64,000 nt of DNA from Anabaena lutea FACHB-196 (GCF_014698305.1 NZ_JACJST010000001.1:62001-126000); one strand, 5' to 3'; counted from the stretch's first letter, positions 30,174 through 39,929 are shown. A program made the numbers and translations. Notes: generated from the letters alone by a model not told the origin.

Positions 30174-30551
30174 ATGTCTAACCTACCAGAACTTAACAAA
30201 GAAACAATTTGGGCAATCATCAACGATACAATTGATGATGCTATCGTCAACCAATTAGTATGGTATCACTTAGGTTATCGCTACGACGTTGCAACTGAAA
30301 AATGGAACACCAGTCAAGTAGCACCAGCATGGCGAGATGAGTATTCAGAACCAATAGATTTTCTGGAGTCTCGCCCCGCAACCATGAAATTGACTCGTTC
30401 CATTCCCCAAGAAAACAAACAACTACTCAAAGAAAAACTAGGTTTCAAAGGTTACAAAATTGGTGAATTTGGACCACGACAAACTCGTAGGGCGACAGCA
30501 GCAAATTGGTTATTAAGTTATATGCTCATCACTACTGGAAAAATCGAGTAA
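30174..30551 (+). CDS. DUF1823-like cyanobacterial protein
   Basis: A 125-residue protein that resembles the cyanobacteria-restricted DUF1823 family, in the start SNLPELNKETIWAIINDTID and the VWYHLGYRYD segment. No catalytic motif, signal peptide or membrane helix is evident. The C-terminal half is basic (RQTRRATAANW). The function of the family is unknown to me. It lies upstream of the GH13 gene, separated by 254 bp of A/T-rich DNA, so it is probably a separate transcript. Confidence 0.6.
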   Translation: MSNLPELNKETIWAIINDTIDDAIVNQLVWYHLGYRYDVATEKWNTSQVAPAWRDEYSEPIDFLESRPATMKLTRSIPQENKQLLKEKLGFKGYKIGEFGPRQTRRATAANWLLSYMLITTGKIE

Positions 30552-30847
30552 GTTTTCAGGGTAGATATTTAGTCAAAAAATAAATACTTTTCACTAAATA
30601 TCTGCTACTTCAGGAGTTACACTAATTCATCTATTTTCACTATAGAAAGCTCTATTTACATTAAATATTTTAATACCAAATTAATTTGTTTTTGTTCTTT
30701 TTTCTATTTCTAGAATAACAAAAAAAATAAGTTTATAATATATCTCAAAAGTTAGATTAAATAGATATTCCTTAAGGCTGATTGTATTATTTAATTTAAT
30801 CCGCAATGATGTGTCAGCCTCATATAATTATCAACAACTTGATGACA

Positions 30848-32509
30848 ATGACAAAGCTAATTGAATTTAAATTATTTGCTCCTTATAACAAAGGAGTAAC
30901 CTTAGTTGGGTCTTTTTCCAATTGGCAAGAAATACCAATGGATAAATGCGAAGATGGATATTTTCGGACAAGTGTAGAATTAGCAGACGGAAGTTATCAA
31001 TATAAATTTCGAGTTCAATCAAATTCCTGGTTTTTTGAACCAGAACAGTGGGTTGATATCACAGATCCCTACGCTACAGATATTGATGAAATGGGTGGGA
31101 AAGATAATGGCATTATCAGAGTAAAAGATGGGGATATTATTACTGATACCTATGTTTGGAGACATGATGATAAAGACCTATCACCAGATCATCAATTGGT
31201 AATTTATGAAATGCACGTTGGGGATTTTTCTGGTGGAGAAGATGATCCCTATGCAAGAGGCAAATATAAACACGTAATCGAAAAACTAGATTACCTATGT
31301 GAATTAGGAATTAATGCTATTGAGTTGATGCCTATCAAAGAATATCCTGGTAGTTATAGTTGGGGTTACAATCCCCGTTACTTCTTTGCCACAGAATCTA
31401 GTTATGGTTCTACAGCAGACTTAAAAAATATGATTGACGAGTGTCATGCTAGAGGCATTCGTGTGATTATGGACGGAATTTTCAACCACTCAGAAGCTTC
31501 CAGTCCTCTAACTCAAATCGACCATGACTATTGGTATCATCATTCTCCCCGTGATCCAGAAAATAATTGGGGGCCAGAATTTAATTATGAACATTATGAC
31601 GAAAATTTAGATACTTATCCGGCTAGGAAATTTATTGGCGATACAATTAGATTTTGGATTGAAGAATATCATATAGATGGTATTCGCTATGATGCCGCAA
31701 GACAAATTGCCAACTACGATTTCATGAGTTGGATTGTCCAAGAAACTCAAAGAACTGCTGGTATTAAGCCTTTTTATAATATTGCTGAACATATTCCAGA
31801 AACCCCCAGCATCACTAATCAAGATGGACCAATGGATGGTTGCTGGCATGATAGTTTCCGTCATACCATTACAGTACATATTTGCGGTGATGTCTTTGAT
31901 TTAGAAAATCTCAAAGATGTCATTGACTGTAAACGTCAAGGCTTTATGGGTGCAACCAATGTTGTTAATTACTTAACTAATCATGACCATGACCATCTCA
32001 TGGTTGAGTTGGCTAATCGTAATATTTTTGACGAGGAAGCTATGAAGCGGGCTAAGTTGGGGGCAGCTATTCTCATGACAGCCATTGGTGTGCCTCTGAT
32101 TTGGATGGGGGAAGAATTTGGTGAATATAAACCCAAACAACCTTCTTCAGCAAAAATTGATTGGAATTTGTTAGGTAATGACCTAAATCGCGGCTTGTTT
32201 GATTACTACAAAGGTTTGATTAATCTGCGTAAAACTAATCATGCACTCTACACAGAAAATATTGATTTTATCCACGAAAATACAGAAGCAAAAGTTCTGG
32301 CTTATAGTCGATGGAACGATGAAGGTTCTCGTGTAGTAGTCGTGGCAAATTTTTCTGATAACTTCCTAGCTGGCTACGAAATTACTAATTTTCCCTCTGG
32401 TGGTACATGGCATGAATGGACAGGTAATTATGATATAGAGGCAAGTGAAAATAGTATCATGACTGATTTAGGCTCTTATGAAGCCAAAGTATTTGTCTGG
32501 CAGAAGTGA
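30848..32509 (+). CDS. GH13 glycoside hydrolase with CBM48 domain
   Basis: An alpha-amylase superfamily enzyme of about 553 residues. The N-terminal CBM48/isoamylase-N domain covers about 1-90 (GVTLVGSFSNWQEIPM). The catalytic barrel shows the four GH13 regions: DGIFNH, GIRYDAARQ (nucleophile Asp), IAEHIPE (acid Glu) and LTNHDHD. It probably acts on glycogen or maltooligosaccharides, as a branching, debranching or maltohydrolase-type enzyme. The exact activity cannot be told. Of the clustered ATGs at 30806, 30842 and 30848, the last (MTKLIEFKLF) fits the domain start. Confidence 0.85.
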   Translation: MTKLIEFKLFAPYNKGVTLVGSFSNWQEIPMDKCEDGYFRTSVELADGSYQYKFRVQSNSWFFEPEQWVDITDPYATDIDEMGGKDNGIIRVKDGDIITDTYVWRHDDKDLSPDHQLVIYEMHVGDFSGGEDDPYARGKYKHVIEKLDYLCELGINAIELMPIKEYPGSYSWGYNPRYFFATESSYGSTADLKNMIDECHARGIRVIMDGIFNHSEASSPLTQIDHDYWYHHSPRDPENNWGPEFNYEHYDENLDTYPARKFIGDTIRFWIEEYHIDGIRYDAARQIANYDFMSWIVQETQRTAGIKPFYNIAEHIPETPSITNQDGPMDGCWHDSFRHTITVHICGDVFDLENLKDVIDCKRQGFMGATNVVNYLTNHDHDHLMVELANRNIFDEEAMKRAKLGAAILMTAIGVPLIWMGEEFGEYKPKQPSSAKIDWNLLGNDLNRGLFDYYKGLINLRKTNHALYTENIDFIHENTEAKVLAYSRWNDEGSRVVVVANFSDNFLAGYEITNFPSGGTWHEWTGNYDIEASENSIMTDLGSYEAKVFVWQK

Positions 32510-32546
32510 AATCTACTTCACCTAAACCAGCATTCTAGTCATGTAT

Positions 32547-32570
32547 AAGAGGGGGTAAATAACCCCCTTC
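32547..32570 (+). terminator. Terminator-like hairpin after the GH13 gene
   Basis: AAGAGGGGGT and ACCCCCTT form a stem with a short loop about 38 bp after the stop. There is no strong T tract. Confidence 0.5.
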
Positions 32571-32703
32571 ATGAAGATGAAAGCTATAAGATTTATGATC
32601 AGCAAGTATTTTGGACATCAAACTTCATCTGATAATTCTATAAATTAAATCAATTAGTAATATTATTTAACTTCTATGAAAGAATCTTGTTTTTTTTCTT
32701 GAA

Positions 32704-32730
32704 AATGTGTATAGTAATCGTTTACACATT
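32704..32730. promoter_or_regulatory. Palindromic candidate operator upstream of the DAHP synthase
   Basis: Perfect inverted repeat AATGTGTA-N11-TACACATT, 34 bp before the start codon at 32764. The size and symmetry suit a dimeric regulator; the spacing does not fit an NtcA site (GTA-N8-TAC). Confidence 0.5.
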
Positions 32731-32763
32731 AATAGCATTTAGACAAATCAAGAGATTTGAGTC

Positions 32764-33804
32764 ATGATCAACAAATTAATTAACACTAACATTAAAAGTT
32801 CTCACGTCTTATTAACTCCGAATGAAGTTAAGGCAAAATCACCTTTAACTAAGTCTGCGGAACAGACTATTTTGAAGTTTCGACAGGAAATAGAAAATAT
32901 TCTAGATTTCCAAGATAGCCGGAAATTTATCGTAGTTGGGCCTTGTTCAATTCATGATCCAAAAGCGGCTATTGAATATGCTGAAAGGTTGAAAATTTTA
33001 GCAGAAAAGGTTCAAGATAAACTGCTATTAATCATGCGTGTTTATTTTGAAAAACCCCGAACTACTGTGGGCTGGAAAGGATTAATTAATGACCCGGATA
33101 TGGATGATTCTTTTCATGTTGAAGATGGTATATTAATTGCCCGTAACTTGTTATTGAAACTTGCCGAATTAGGATTACCAACTGCCACAGAAGCCCTTGA
33201 TCCTATTATACCTCAATATATTAGTGAACTGGTTGCTTGGTCAGCAATTGGCGCACGCACAACTGAATCACAAACCCACAGAGAAATGGCTAGTGGTTTG
33301 TCTATGCCTGTAGGCTTTAAAAATGGTACTGATGGTAATATTCACGTAGCTTTAAATGCCTTGAAATCAGCTAAAGAACCACATAACTTCTTAGGAATTA
33401 ATCAAAAAGGACAAGTAAGCGTATTTCAAACTAGAGGGAATGCTCATGGCCATGTAATTTTGCGTGGTGGAAGTCAGCCTAACTTTGATGTAGAAAATAT
33501 CAAACTGGTGGAAGAAGAATTAAAAGCGGCAAATTTACCACCCAGAATCGTGATTGATTGTAGTCATGGCAACACAAACAAAGATTACAGATTACAACCT
33601 GTAGTCTTAGAAAATGTGATTCAGCAAATAGTGGATGGTAATACCTCCATAGTCGGGATGATGCTAGAGTCCAATTTATATGAAGGTAATCAACCGATTA
33701 CTGGCAAACGCGAAGAATTACAATATGGAGTTTCAGTAACTGATAAATGTATTAATTGGGAAGAAACAGAAAAAATTATTTTGGCTGCTCACGCCAAACT
33801 TTAG
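32764..33804 (+). CDS. DAHP synthase, class I-alpha (AroFGH type)
   Basis: A 346-residue 3-deoxy-7-phosphoheptulonate synthase that condenses phosphoenolpyruvate and erythrose-4-phosphate, the first step of the shikimate pathway. Motifs of the I-alpha (E. coli AroG-like) type are present: GPCSIHDPKAA, RVYFEKPRTTVGWKGLINDP and DCSHGN. A second, I-beta enzyme is at 38842, so the cell has two isoenzymes, likely with different feedback control. A palindromic candidate operator lies upstream. Confidence 0.93.
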   Translation: MINKLINTNIKSSHVLLTPNEVKAKSPLTKSAEQTILKFRQEIENILDFQDSRKFIVVGPCSIHDPKAAIEYAERLKILAEKVQDKLLLIMRVYFEKPRTTVGWKGLINDPDMDDSFHVEDGILIARNLLLKLAELGLPTATEALDPIIPQYISELVAWSAIGARTTESQTHREMASGLSMPVGFKNGTDGNIHVALNALKSAKEPHNFLGINQKGQVSVFQTRGNAHGHVILRGGSQPNFDVENIKLVEEELKAANLPPRIVIDCSHGNTNKDYRLQPVVLENVIQQIVDGNTSIVGMMLESNLYEGNQPITGKREELQYGVSVTDKCINWEETEKIILAAHAKL

Positions 33805-33884
33805 CAAAATAAATATAGCAGAGACGCAGGTTAATTTCTCTGCGTACCTCTGCGATTTACTCAGCGTACTTCTGCGTTTAAAAA

Positions 33885-35816
33885 TTACAAAATCGACCTA
33901 ATTTCCTTCAAATAAACTCTGCTAAAAGCTTCCTCAACGCCCAAGGTGTAATCCTCAATTAATCCCTGTCGCTGAATAGAAACCTCCTTGTCTTTCTTAA
34001 TCACGACAATAGAACCATCTAAGACATCTCTTACCAACATCATTTCAGTTTCACTGGGATTATCTAAAACGACAATATTACTTCCTTGGTAAAACATTCC
34101 TTCTGGTTCCAGAATTTCTTCTGGGTATTCAGCAATGAGTAAGTCAAGTTTGGGATGACGCAACAAAATTTGCACATTCTGGTTGTAATCTTGACTCAAT
34201 ACTTTTTCTGAGCGATTGACTAAAACACCTTGACGACAAACAGCACCAATTGTCCATTCGGGATGCTGCAAAAGAATATGATCAATTGTTGCTTGCAGTT
34301 CAGTAAGGTCGATTTGATTAAAAGTAATAATTGGAATTCTGGCATCAATGCTAGAGTGAAAAAAGGTTGCCAAAATATGAGCAGGGACATCAACACTATT
34401 ACCCACTGCTGGGTTAAGGTGCATCAAAATTCCTGGTGCAGAATTAATTTCTAGAATAGCAAAGTTGCCGGATTTCCAAGATTCAGAAAGATTTTTAGCA
34501 ATGATATCAATACCCAGACAAGTGAGCCGAAAATGTTGGGCGATATCTTGCGCCAAAATAATATTGTCATGGTGAATTGGGTTTGTAGCATTAATGCTCA
34601 TTCCCCCAGCAGAGAGATTCGCCACTTTACGCAGATAAACAGTGCGATCGCTCTTAACAATACTATCCAATTCTAAACCCTGCTCCTCTAAAGACAATTC
34701 CATTGCTTCATCAATCTGAATCTTACTCATGGGAGAAGTTGGTGTATCCCTCCTTTCCGGTTTCCCATTTTCCCGCCTAATTAATTCTTTAATGGTTGAG
34801 TGTCCATCACCCACAACCGATGCTGGGCGGCGTTCTGTAGCGGCGACAAATTTACCATCAACGCACAGTAACCGAAAATCCGTTCCTGATATGCTTTTCT
34901 CAACAATAATCCTGGTTGGCTGTTCATCTGGAATCGCTAACAACGCCCTATTATAAGCAGATTCCAACTCTCTAACATTTTGCACCTCAGCAGTAACACC
35001 AATTCCTTTGTGACCTACCACAGGCTTAACTGCAACTGGATAGCCAATCACTTTCGCTACCGCCACAGCTTCCTTTTCGGAGTTGACTATATCACCTTTG
35101 GGAACAGGGAAACCCAAGTTTTGTAAAAAGTCTTTACAGTCATCTTTGCGGGTACTGAATTCTGAATCAAGATGGCTATCACAATCAAAAGTCGTTGCGA
35201 CTCCTCGCACCTGTTTTTTACCATAGCCATATTGCATTAGTCCTTCTTCCCACAAGTAGAAAGCAGGAATACCCTGTTGGTATGCAGTTCGCAATAAAGC
35301 GTAAACAGTAGGACCCCCATACACAGAGGCACGAAATGTATTTTGCAAGCTTACTAATCTTTCCTCAATTGAGAATTCCTCACCTTGAGTAATAGTTTCC
35401 AACCAATCCCAAACTAAATAAACTACTGATCTAGTTGTCCGTTCATGAAGTGATTGAATGCTAATTCTGAAAAAATTGGGATATTGCTTGATGCTCCAAA
35501 GATGGAAGTGCAAACCCATGTCTAATTTACCCACTTCCGAAACGACATGAGCAAATAAATCAGCGTAGGAATTATAGGTTTGCTCTGCTAAGTGGGGATA
35601 GCGTGGGCGAAGACCACTGGAGGTATCGCTAATAATTGAAACATACTCCTCAATTTTTAGGGGCTGTCGATATTCAGTCAAAGAAAAATCAAAAACTAGC
35701 GCCCCTGTATCTAAATAGGGATTAGGTCCAATATAATACCTTAAATTGAAAATATCGAAAACATCAGTTCTTCTAGCATTGATGCGAATGACATCGGTGC
35801 TTTGCTCTTGAACCAT
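33885..35816 (-). CDS. cphA2: CphA2-like cyanophycin synthetase
   Basis: 643 residues, clearly shorter than CphA1 (about 870-900). It contains the CphA N-domain (about 1-160), the ATP-grasp domain (about 215-480; PVAVKPVVGHKGIGV, AILEINSAPGI) and only a truncated C-terminal Mur-ligase-like part without a visible P-loop. This matches CphA2, described in nitrogen-fixing cyanobacteria as making cyanophycin from beta-Asp-Arg dipeptides. It faces the DAHP synthase tail to tail, and a cyanophycinase gene lies 0.9 kb upstream on the other strand. CphA1 is not in the window. Confidence 0.8.
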   Translation of the reverse strand: MVQEQSTDVIRINARRTDVFDIFNLRYYIGPNPYLDTGALVFDFSLTEYRQPLKIEEYVSIISDTSSGLRPRYPHLAEQTYNSYADLFAHVVSEVGKLDMGLHFHLWSIKQYPNFFRISIQSLHERTTRSVVYLVWDWLETITQGEEFSIEERLVSLQNTFRASVYGGPTVYALLRTAYQQGIPAFYLWEEGLMQYGYGKKQVRGVATTFDCDSHLDSEFSTRKDDCKDFLQNLGFPVPKGDIVNSEKEAVAVAKVIGYPVAVKPVVGHKGIGVTAEVQNVRELESAYNRALLAIPDEQPTRIIVEKSISGTDFRLLCVDGKFVAATERRPASVVGDGHSTIKELIRRENGKPERRDTPTSPMSKIQIDEAMELSLEEQGLELDSIVKSDRTVYLRKVANLSAGGMSINATNPIHHDNIILAQDIAQHFRLTCLGIDIIAKNLSESWKSGNFAILEINSAPGILMHLNPAVGNSVDVPAHILATFFHSSIDARIPIITFNQIDLTELQATIDHILLQHPEWTIGAVCRQGVLVNRSEKVLSQDYNQNVQILLRHPKLDLLIAEYPEEILEPEGMFYQGSNIVVLDNPSETEMMLVRDVLDGSIVVIKKDKEVSIQRQGLIEDYTLGVEEAFSRVYLKEIRSIL

Positions 35817-36197
35817 TGATTATTAACCTTTAGCTAAATACTCTGGAATCTGGTGGTTTCTGATATCAATTCACTTAATTAAAGCTACAAATGAATCTCC
35901 GCGTCAGAGCGTCTGTCTATTTGTACCTCACTCAACCGATAACCGCTATATCCAAATTGATTAAGTATTAAATCTGAATTGCAACAACTCAGCATATCCC
36001 AATGATCTAAAAGTTGCTCCTATCTCAGGACATAACTTCGACTAAATTACTGATTTCCTCAGAGACAGATGGAGCTTGAGTATGATCGCCTTCAACGTCT
36101 TTTCGATCAAAAAATCAAAAAAATATAACCTAAGAAAGGTGCAATAGGTTCGCCAAATGTATATAACTCAAAAAGGGCGTTCAGGGTACAGTCAAGC
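35817..36197. other. Intergenic region with dispersed repeat copy
   Basis: No gene seen. A copy of the ATATCAATTCAC-family repeat lies at 35862-35920. Promoters for the divergent cphA2 and small hypothetical gene are expected here but none stands out. Confidence 0.5.
35862..35920. repeat. Dispersed repeat (ATATCAATTCAC family), copy 2
   Basis: Nearly identical over about 45 bp to the reverse complement of 44405-44450 (GATATCAATTCACTTAATTA, then GCTACAAATGAATC). It is more distantly related to 29080-29145. Confidence 0.7.
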
Positions 36198-36401
36198 ATG
36201 AATAACACACAAGCTAGTCTGAGAGATGAAGTTCGGCAACTTGCGGAGGAAGCATTTCACAACAAGTTGATTTCAGGATATGGAGATGGACCAGATATCA
36301 ATGAGTACCAAATTGTCTACCAAGGTAAACCCAGGCATATCTCACTTGCACAAGCACGTCTTTTCTTAATTGACTTACTCTATAGGAGTCGAGTTCAGTA
36401 G
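36198..36401 (+). CDS. Small conserved hypothetical protein
   Basis: A 67-residue protein beginning MNNTQASLRDEVRQLAEEAF, with a central GYGDGPDINEYQI segment and a leucine-rich C-terminal helix. No known domain. It looks like a real small protein because of its balanced composition and amphipathic helices. It lies between cphA2 (divergent) and cphB, about 300 bp before cphB. A link to cyanophycin is only positional. Confidence 0.5.
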   Translation: MNNTQASLRDEVRQLAEEAFHNKLISGYGDGPDINEYQIVYQGKPRHISLAQARLFLIDLLYRSRVQ

Positions 36402-36697
36402 AGATTAAATATAGCGTTTCCCAGTCTAGTGAAGTACAAAATCATCTGCGTCTATCTGCGTTCATCTGCGTTTTATTATTACTGCGTGTACCTCATTTGA
36501 GTGGTAATTGCTATAAGCTGCGAGAAATAATAGCCTCCACCTACCATTTTGCAGAACGGAAAATTGCTATTGATTTATTAACGGTTCTGACTAACAACTA
36601 AATACATTTTCATGGCTCTGCAATCTATCAAATGGATGATTCCTTACTTGTAATGTCATGTTTTAGTGAAAATAAATAACCAAAACTAGGAAGCATC

Positions 36698-37552
36698 ATG
36701 ACTGACATTCATAGCAAAAGGCAGCTAGTAATTATTGGTGGAGCCGAAGAAAAAGATGGAGATACCCCAATCTTGCGCGAGTTTGTGCGCCGTTCTGGTG
36801 GGACAAAGGCACACATAGTAATTATGACGGCGGCTACAGAACTACCACGAGAAGTCGGAGAAAATTATATTAGAGTTTTTGAGCGTCTGGGAGCCGAACA
36901 GGTTCGCATTATTGATACAGAAACTCGTGAAGATGCATCCTCATCTACAGCATTGGAAGCGATTAGTAAAGCCACAGGTGTATTTTTTACTGGCGGAGAT
37001 CAAGCTCGCATCACCAGTATTCTCAAAGACACAGAAATTGATGCAGCGATTCACAAACGTTACTCGGAAGGCATAGTCATCGGTGGAACCAGTGCAGGTG
37101 CTGCTGTCATGCCAGATCAAATGATAGTCGAAGGTGATTCCCAGACTAATGCCCGAATTGAAGTGGTGGAAATGGGGCCTGGTCTTGGTTTTTTACCTGG
37201 GGTAGTGATTGATCAGCATTTTTCTCAGCGCGGACGCTTAGGACGCTTAATTTCTGCTTTAGTGCAAGAGCCTGTGGCCTTGGGATTTGGCATTGACGAA
37301 AATACAGCTATGGTAGTAACTGATAACCAGATTGAAGTCATTGGCGAAGGTGCAGTCACGATTGTAGATGAATCAGAAGCTACCTATAATAATCTGGATC
37401 AAATTTTGAAGGATGAGCCTTTGGCAATTGTCGGCGCGAAGCTACATATTTTGCCACATGGATACAAATTTGATCTAAAAACACGCCAACCTATCCTAGA
37501 GCAGCAGCCAGCGGCAAATGTGCCTGTACCCGTGGCTACAACTGGAAGCTAA
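36698..37552 (+). CDS. cphB: Cyanophycinase
   Basis: A 284-residue serine peptidase of family S51 that hydrolyses cyanophycin to beta-Asp-Arg dipeptides. The nucleophile S132 is in GGTSAGAAV, and other family segments (IIGGAEEKDGD, FFTGGDQARI, GVVIDQHFSQRGRLGRL) are clear. In many cyanobacteria cphB precedes cphA1. Here the next gene is rpsO, while a cphA2-like gene is on the opposite strand upstream. AGGAAGC precedes the ATG. Confidence 0.95.
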   Translation: MTDIHSKRQLVIIGGAEEKDGDTPILREFVRRSGGTKAHIVIMTAATELPREVGENYIRVFERLGAEQVRIIDTETREDASSSTALEAISKATGVFFTGGDQARITSILKDTEIDAAIHKRYSEGIVIGGTSAGAAVMPDQMIVEGDSQTNARIEVVEMGPGLGFLPGVVIDQHFSQRGRLGRLISALVQEPVALGFGIDENTAMVVTDNQIEVIGEGAVTIVDESEATYNNLDQILKDEPLAIVGAKLHILPHGYKFDLKTRQPILEQQPAANVPVPVATTGS

Positions 37553-37675
37553 CTTTCTGGGAAATTCTGCCTCTTCTTTGATAGGGCGGCAACCCTAATT
37601 CACCACACAGCTTAGAGGTTGTGATATTATGGGAGACTGCTGAAGACATTAAAAAAAATAGAAATTGAATTAATC

Positions 37676-37945
37676 ATGGCTCTGACGCAACAGCGCAAAC
37701 AAGAACTAATTTCTGGCTTCCAAGTTCACGAAACCGATACTGGTTCAGCCGATGTCCAAATCGCTATGTTAACTGACCGCATTAACCGCCTCAGTGAACA
37801 CCTCCAAGCTAATAAAAAAGACCATTCTTCCCGCCGGGGTTTATTAAAGATGATTGGTCAACGTAAGCGCCTTCTATCCTATATCCAAAAGGATAGCCGG
37901 GAAAAGTATCAAGCATTGATTAGTCGCCTCGGTATTCGTGGTTAG
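37676..37945 (+). CDS. rpsO: 30S ribosomal protein S15
   Basis: An 89-residue S15 protein that binds 16S rRNA in the platform. It contains the conserved [15 protein letters not shown] segment, [15 protein letters not shown] and [10 protein letters not shown]. It precedes the PAM68 gene by 12 bp, so the two form an operon linking translation and photosystem assembly. Confidence 0.98.
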   Translation: MALTQQRKQELISGFQVHETDTGSADVQIAMLTDRINRLSEHLQANKKDHSSRRGLLKMIGQRKRLLSYIQKDSREKYQALISRLGIRG

Positions 37946-37957
37946 GAACTACCGCTT

Positions 37958-38452
37958 ATGCCTGGTGAAGAATCAGAACGCAGTCGTTTACCCTTTGAGC
38001 CAAACAAAAAGCGCCAAAAACCCGCTAAAACTACTCCAAAAACTGCCCCTAAAACTAACAGTCAACCCATAGTCAAGTCTCAGGAATCTAGTAAACAGCC
38101 GCAAAAGCCCCAAACCTTCACTAAAGAAGAAATGGCGATTCCTGAAGTCGTCAGCCAGCGGATGATTCGCCGAGTGGCTGCTTTCTGCGGTATACCCACA
38201 GCGTTAGGTATTATCGTTTTAGTTGCCAGCTATCTGCTGATCACGTTCGCTGATATCCAACTGCCTCCCATTGCTGTGTTATTGGTGAACATGGGATTAT
38301 TTGGTTTAGGGGTGCTGGGAATAACCTATGGTGTTCTCTCAGCTTCTTGGGATGAAGAAAGACCTGGAACTTTACTAGGTTTGGGTGAGTTTGGCATTAA
38401 TTGGGGACGGATGACCGAAGTTTGGCGCGAAACTCGAAACAAGAACGTCTGA
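37958..38452 (+). CDS. PAM68-family photosystem assembly protein
   Basis: A 164-residue thylakoid membrane protein. A long basic, proline-rich N-terminus (about 1-60) precedes two transmembrane helices (about 77-97 and 108-128). The IPEVVSQRMIRRVAAFCGIP segment and the C-terminal SASWDEERPG(T)LLGLGEF segment match PAM68/DUF3464, which acts early in photosystem II assembly and chlorophyll insertion. It is co-transcribed with rpsO (12-bp gap). Confidence 0.88.
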   Translation: MPGEESERSRLPFEPNKKRQKPAKTTPKTAPKTNSQPIVKSQESSKQPQKPQTFTKEEMAIPEVVSQRMIRRVAAFCGIPTALGIIVLVASYLLITFADIQLPPIAVLLVNMGLFGLGVLGITYGVLSASWDEERPGTLLGLGEFGINWGRMTEVWRETRNKNV

Positions 38453-38841
38453 ATCATTAGCGCTCAGGTATTTAGATAACTGTAATATTGGGTAGGTTTT
38501 TAAGCTTGAATGTTGAAGTGGAAATTTTATCTCTTCAACATCAATTTCCAAAAAATTATAATTTCTTATTTATACCCAATATTCAGAAAAAGTACTGGGC
38601 GCTACATTTTTTTTGATATTTTATCTGTTAACTAATAAGTATTAAATCCTAGGTAAGGTGATAGCTTTTTTCACATGAAGCTGTATAGAATCAGATTTCC
38701 AGGATACTAACCGCATATGTAGACACCCGTAAGGTGGCTGATCGTTCACGTAGTGTCTCCGACAGGAGAAGAGTACGCAGATAAACGCAGAGAAATTCCA
38801 TAAGAAAGTATAAAAGTTACTCAAATAACAGGAATTTTAAC
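38453..38841. other. Intergenic region with 100-bp inverted-repeat element
   Basis: No gene seen. It holds a nested palindromic element at 38484-38583 and, near the aroF start, a CGTAGTGTCTCCG / ACGCAG-type repeat fragment common in cyanobacterial intergenic DNA. Confidence 0.5.
38484..38583. repeat. 100-bp element with 11-bp perfect terminal inverted repeats
   Basis: AATATTGGGTA at 38484-38494 and TACCCAATATT at 38573-38583 bound the element. An inner pair TGTTGAAG/CTTCAACA forms a second stem. It follows the PAM68 gene and may be a MITE or a large terminator hairpin. Confidence 0.7.
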
Positions 38842-39900
38842 ATGATTGTTGTGATGAAAGTGGGTTCCCCACAGGAAGAGATAGACCGCCTAAGCGAGGA
38901 ACTAAGTAGCTGGGGATTAACACCAGAAAAAATCATTGGACAGCATAAAGTCGTAATTGGTCTAGTCGGTGAGACAGCTAGCTTAGACCCTTTACAAATT
39001 CAGGAAGCCAGTCCATGGATTGAGCAAGTGTTGCGGGTGGAAGTACCCTACAAACGAGTTAGCCGCCAATTCCGCCACGGTGAAGCTTCTGAGGTAGTTG
39101 TTAATACGCCTGATGGGGCTGTTGTGTTTAGCGAACATCATCCATTGGTAGTTGTCGCTGGGCCTTGTTCGGTGGAAAATGAGGAAATGATTGTCGAGAC
39201 GGCGCGACGTGTAAAAGCTGCTGGGGCTAAGTTTTTACGTGGTGGTGCATACAAACCCCGGACTTCACCTTACGCTTTTCAAGGTCATGGCGAAAGTGCC
39301 TTGGAATTGTTGGCGAAAGCGCGGGAAGTGAGTGGACTCGGCATTATTACCGAAGTCATGGATACAGAAGATTTGGAGAAAATAGGGGAAGTTGCGGATG
39401 TGATTCAAGTCGGGGCGAGAAATATGCAAAATTTCTCCATGCTGAAAAAAGTTGGGGCGCAACCGAAACCAGTGCTTTTAAAACGAGGTATGGCGGCGAC
39501 GATTGAAGATTGGCTAATGGCGGCTGAGTATATTTTGGCTGCGGGTAATCCTAATGTGATTTTGTGTGAGCGGGGAATTAGAACTTTTGATCGTCAGTAT
39601 ACGCGCAATACTTTGGATTTGTCGGTTGTGCCTGTGTTGCGAAAACTGACCCATTTACCGATGATGATTGACCCTAGTCATGGTGTCGGTTGGTCTGAGT
39701 TTGTACCTTCTATGGCAATGGCGGCGATCGCAGCTGGTACAGATTCCCTGATGATAGAAGTACATCCCAATCCTGCCAAAGCCTTATCTGATGGACCCCA
39801 ATCTTTAACCCCAGACCGTTTTGATAAGTTGATGCCAGAATTAGCAGTTCTAGCTAAATTAATGGGGCGCTGGCAACAACCGACACCTGTAGCAGTATAA
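38842..39900 (+). CDS. aroF: DAHP synthase, class I-beta (AroF, with N-terminal regulatory domain)
   Basis: A 352-residue 3-deoxy-7-phosphoheptulonate synthase of the I-beta type. An N-terminal ferredoxin-like regulatory domain (about 1-70, MIVVMKVGSPQEEIDRLSEE) is followed by the barrel, with GPCSVENEEMI, KPRTSPYAFQG and IDPSHGVG. It performs the same reaction as the I-alpha enzyme at 32764. It stands alone as a transcription unit; an ATTACGA tandem repeat follows the stop. Confidence 0.95.
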   Translation: MIVVMKVGSPQEEIDRLSEELSSWGLTPEKIIGQHKVVIGLVGETASLDPLQIQEASPWIEQVLRVEVPYKRVSRQFRHGEASEVVVNTPDGAVVFSEHHPLVVVAGPCSVENEEMIVETARRVKAAGAKFLRGGAYKPRTSPYAFQGHGESALELLAKAREVSGLGIITEVMDTEDLEKIGEVADVIQVGARNMQNFSMLKKVGAQPKPVLLKRGMAATIEDWLMAAEYILAAGNPNVILCERGIRTFDRQYTRNTLDLSVVPVLRKLTHLPMMIDPSHGVGWSEFVPSMAMAAIAAGTDSLMIEVHPNPAKALSDGPQSLTPDRFDKLMPELAVLAKLMGRWQQPTPVAV

Positions 39901-39929
39901 AACTAATTCGTAATTTGTAACCATCATCC

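Noticed and set aside
32704-32730. NtcA binding site at the DAHP synthase promoter
   Set aside because: The GTA..TAC spacing is 6 or 11 rather than the required 8.
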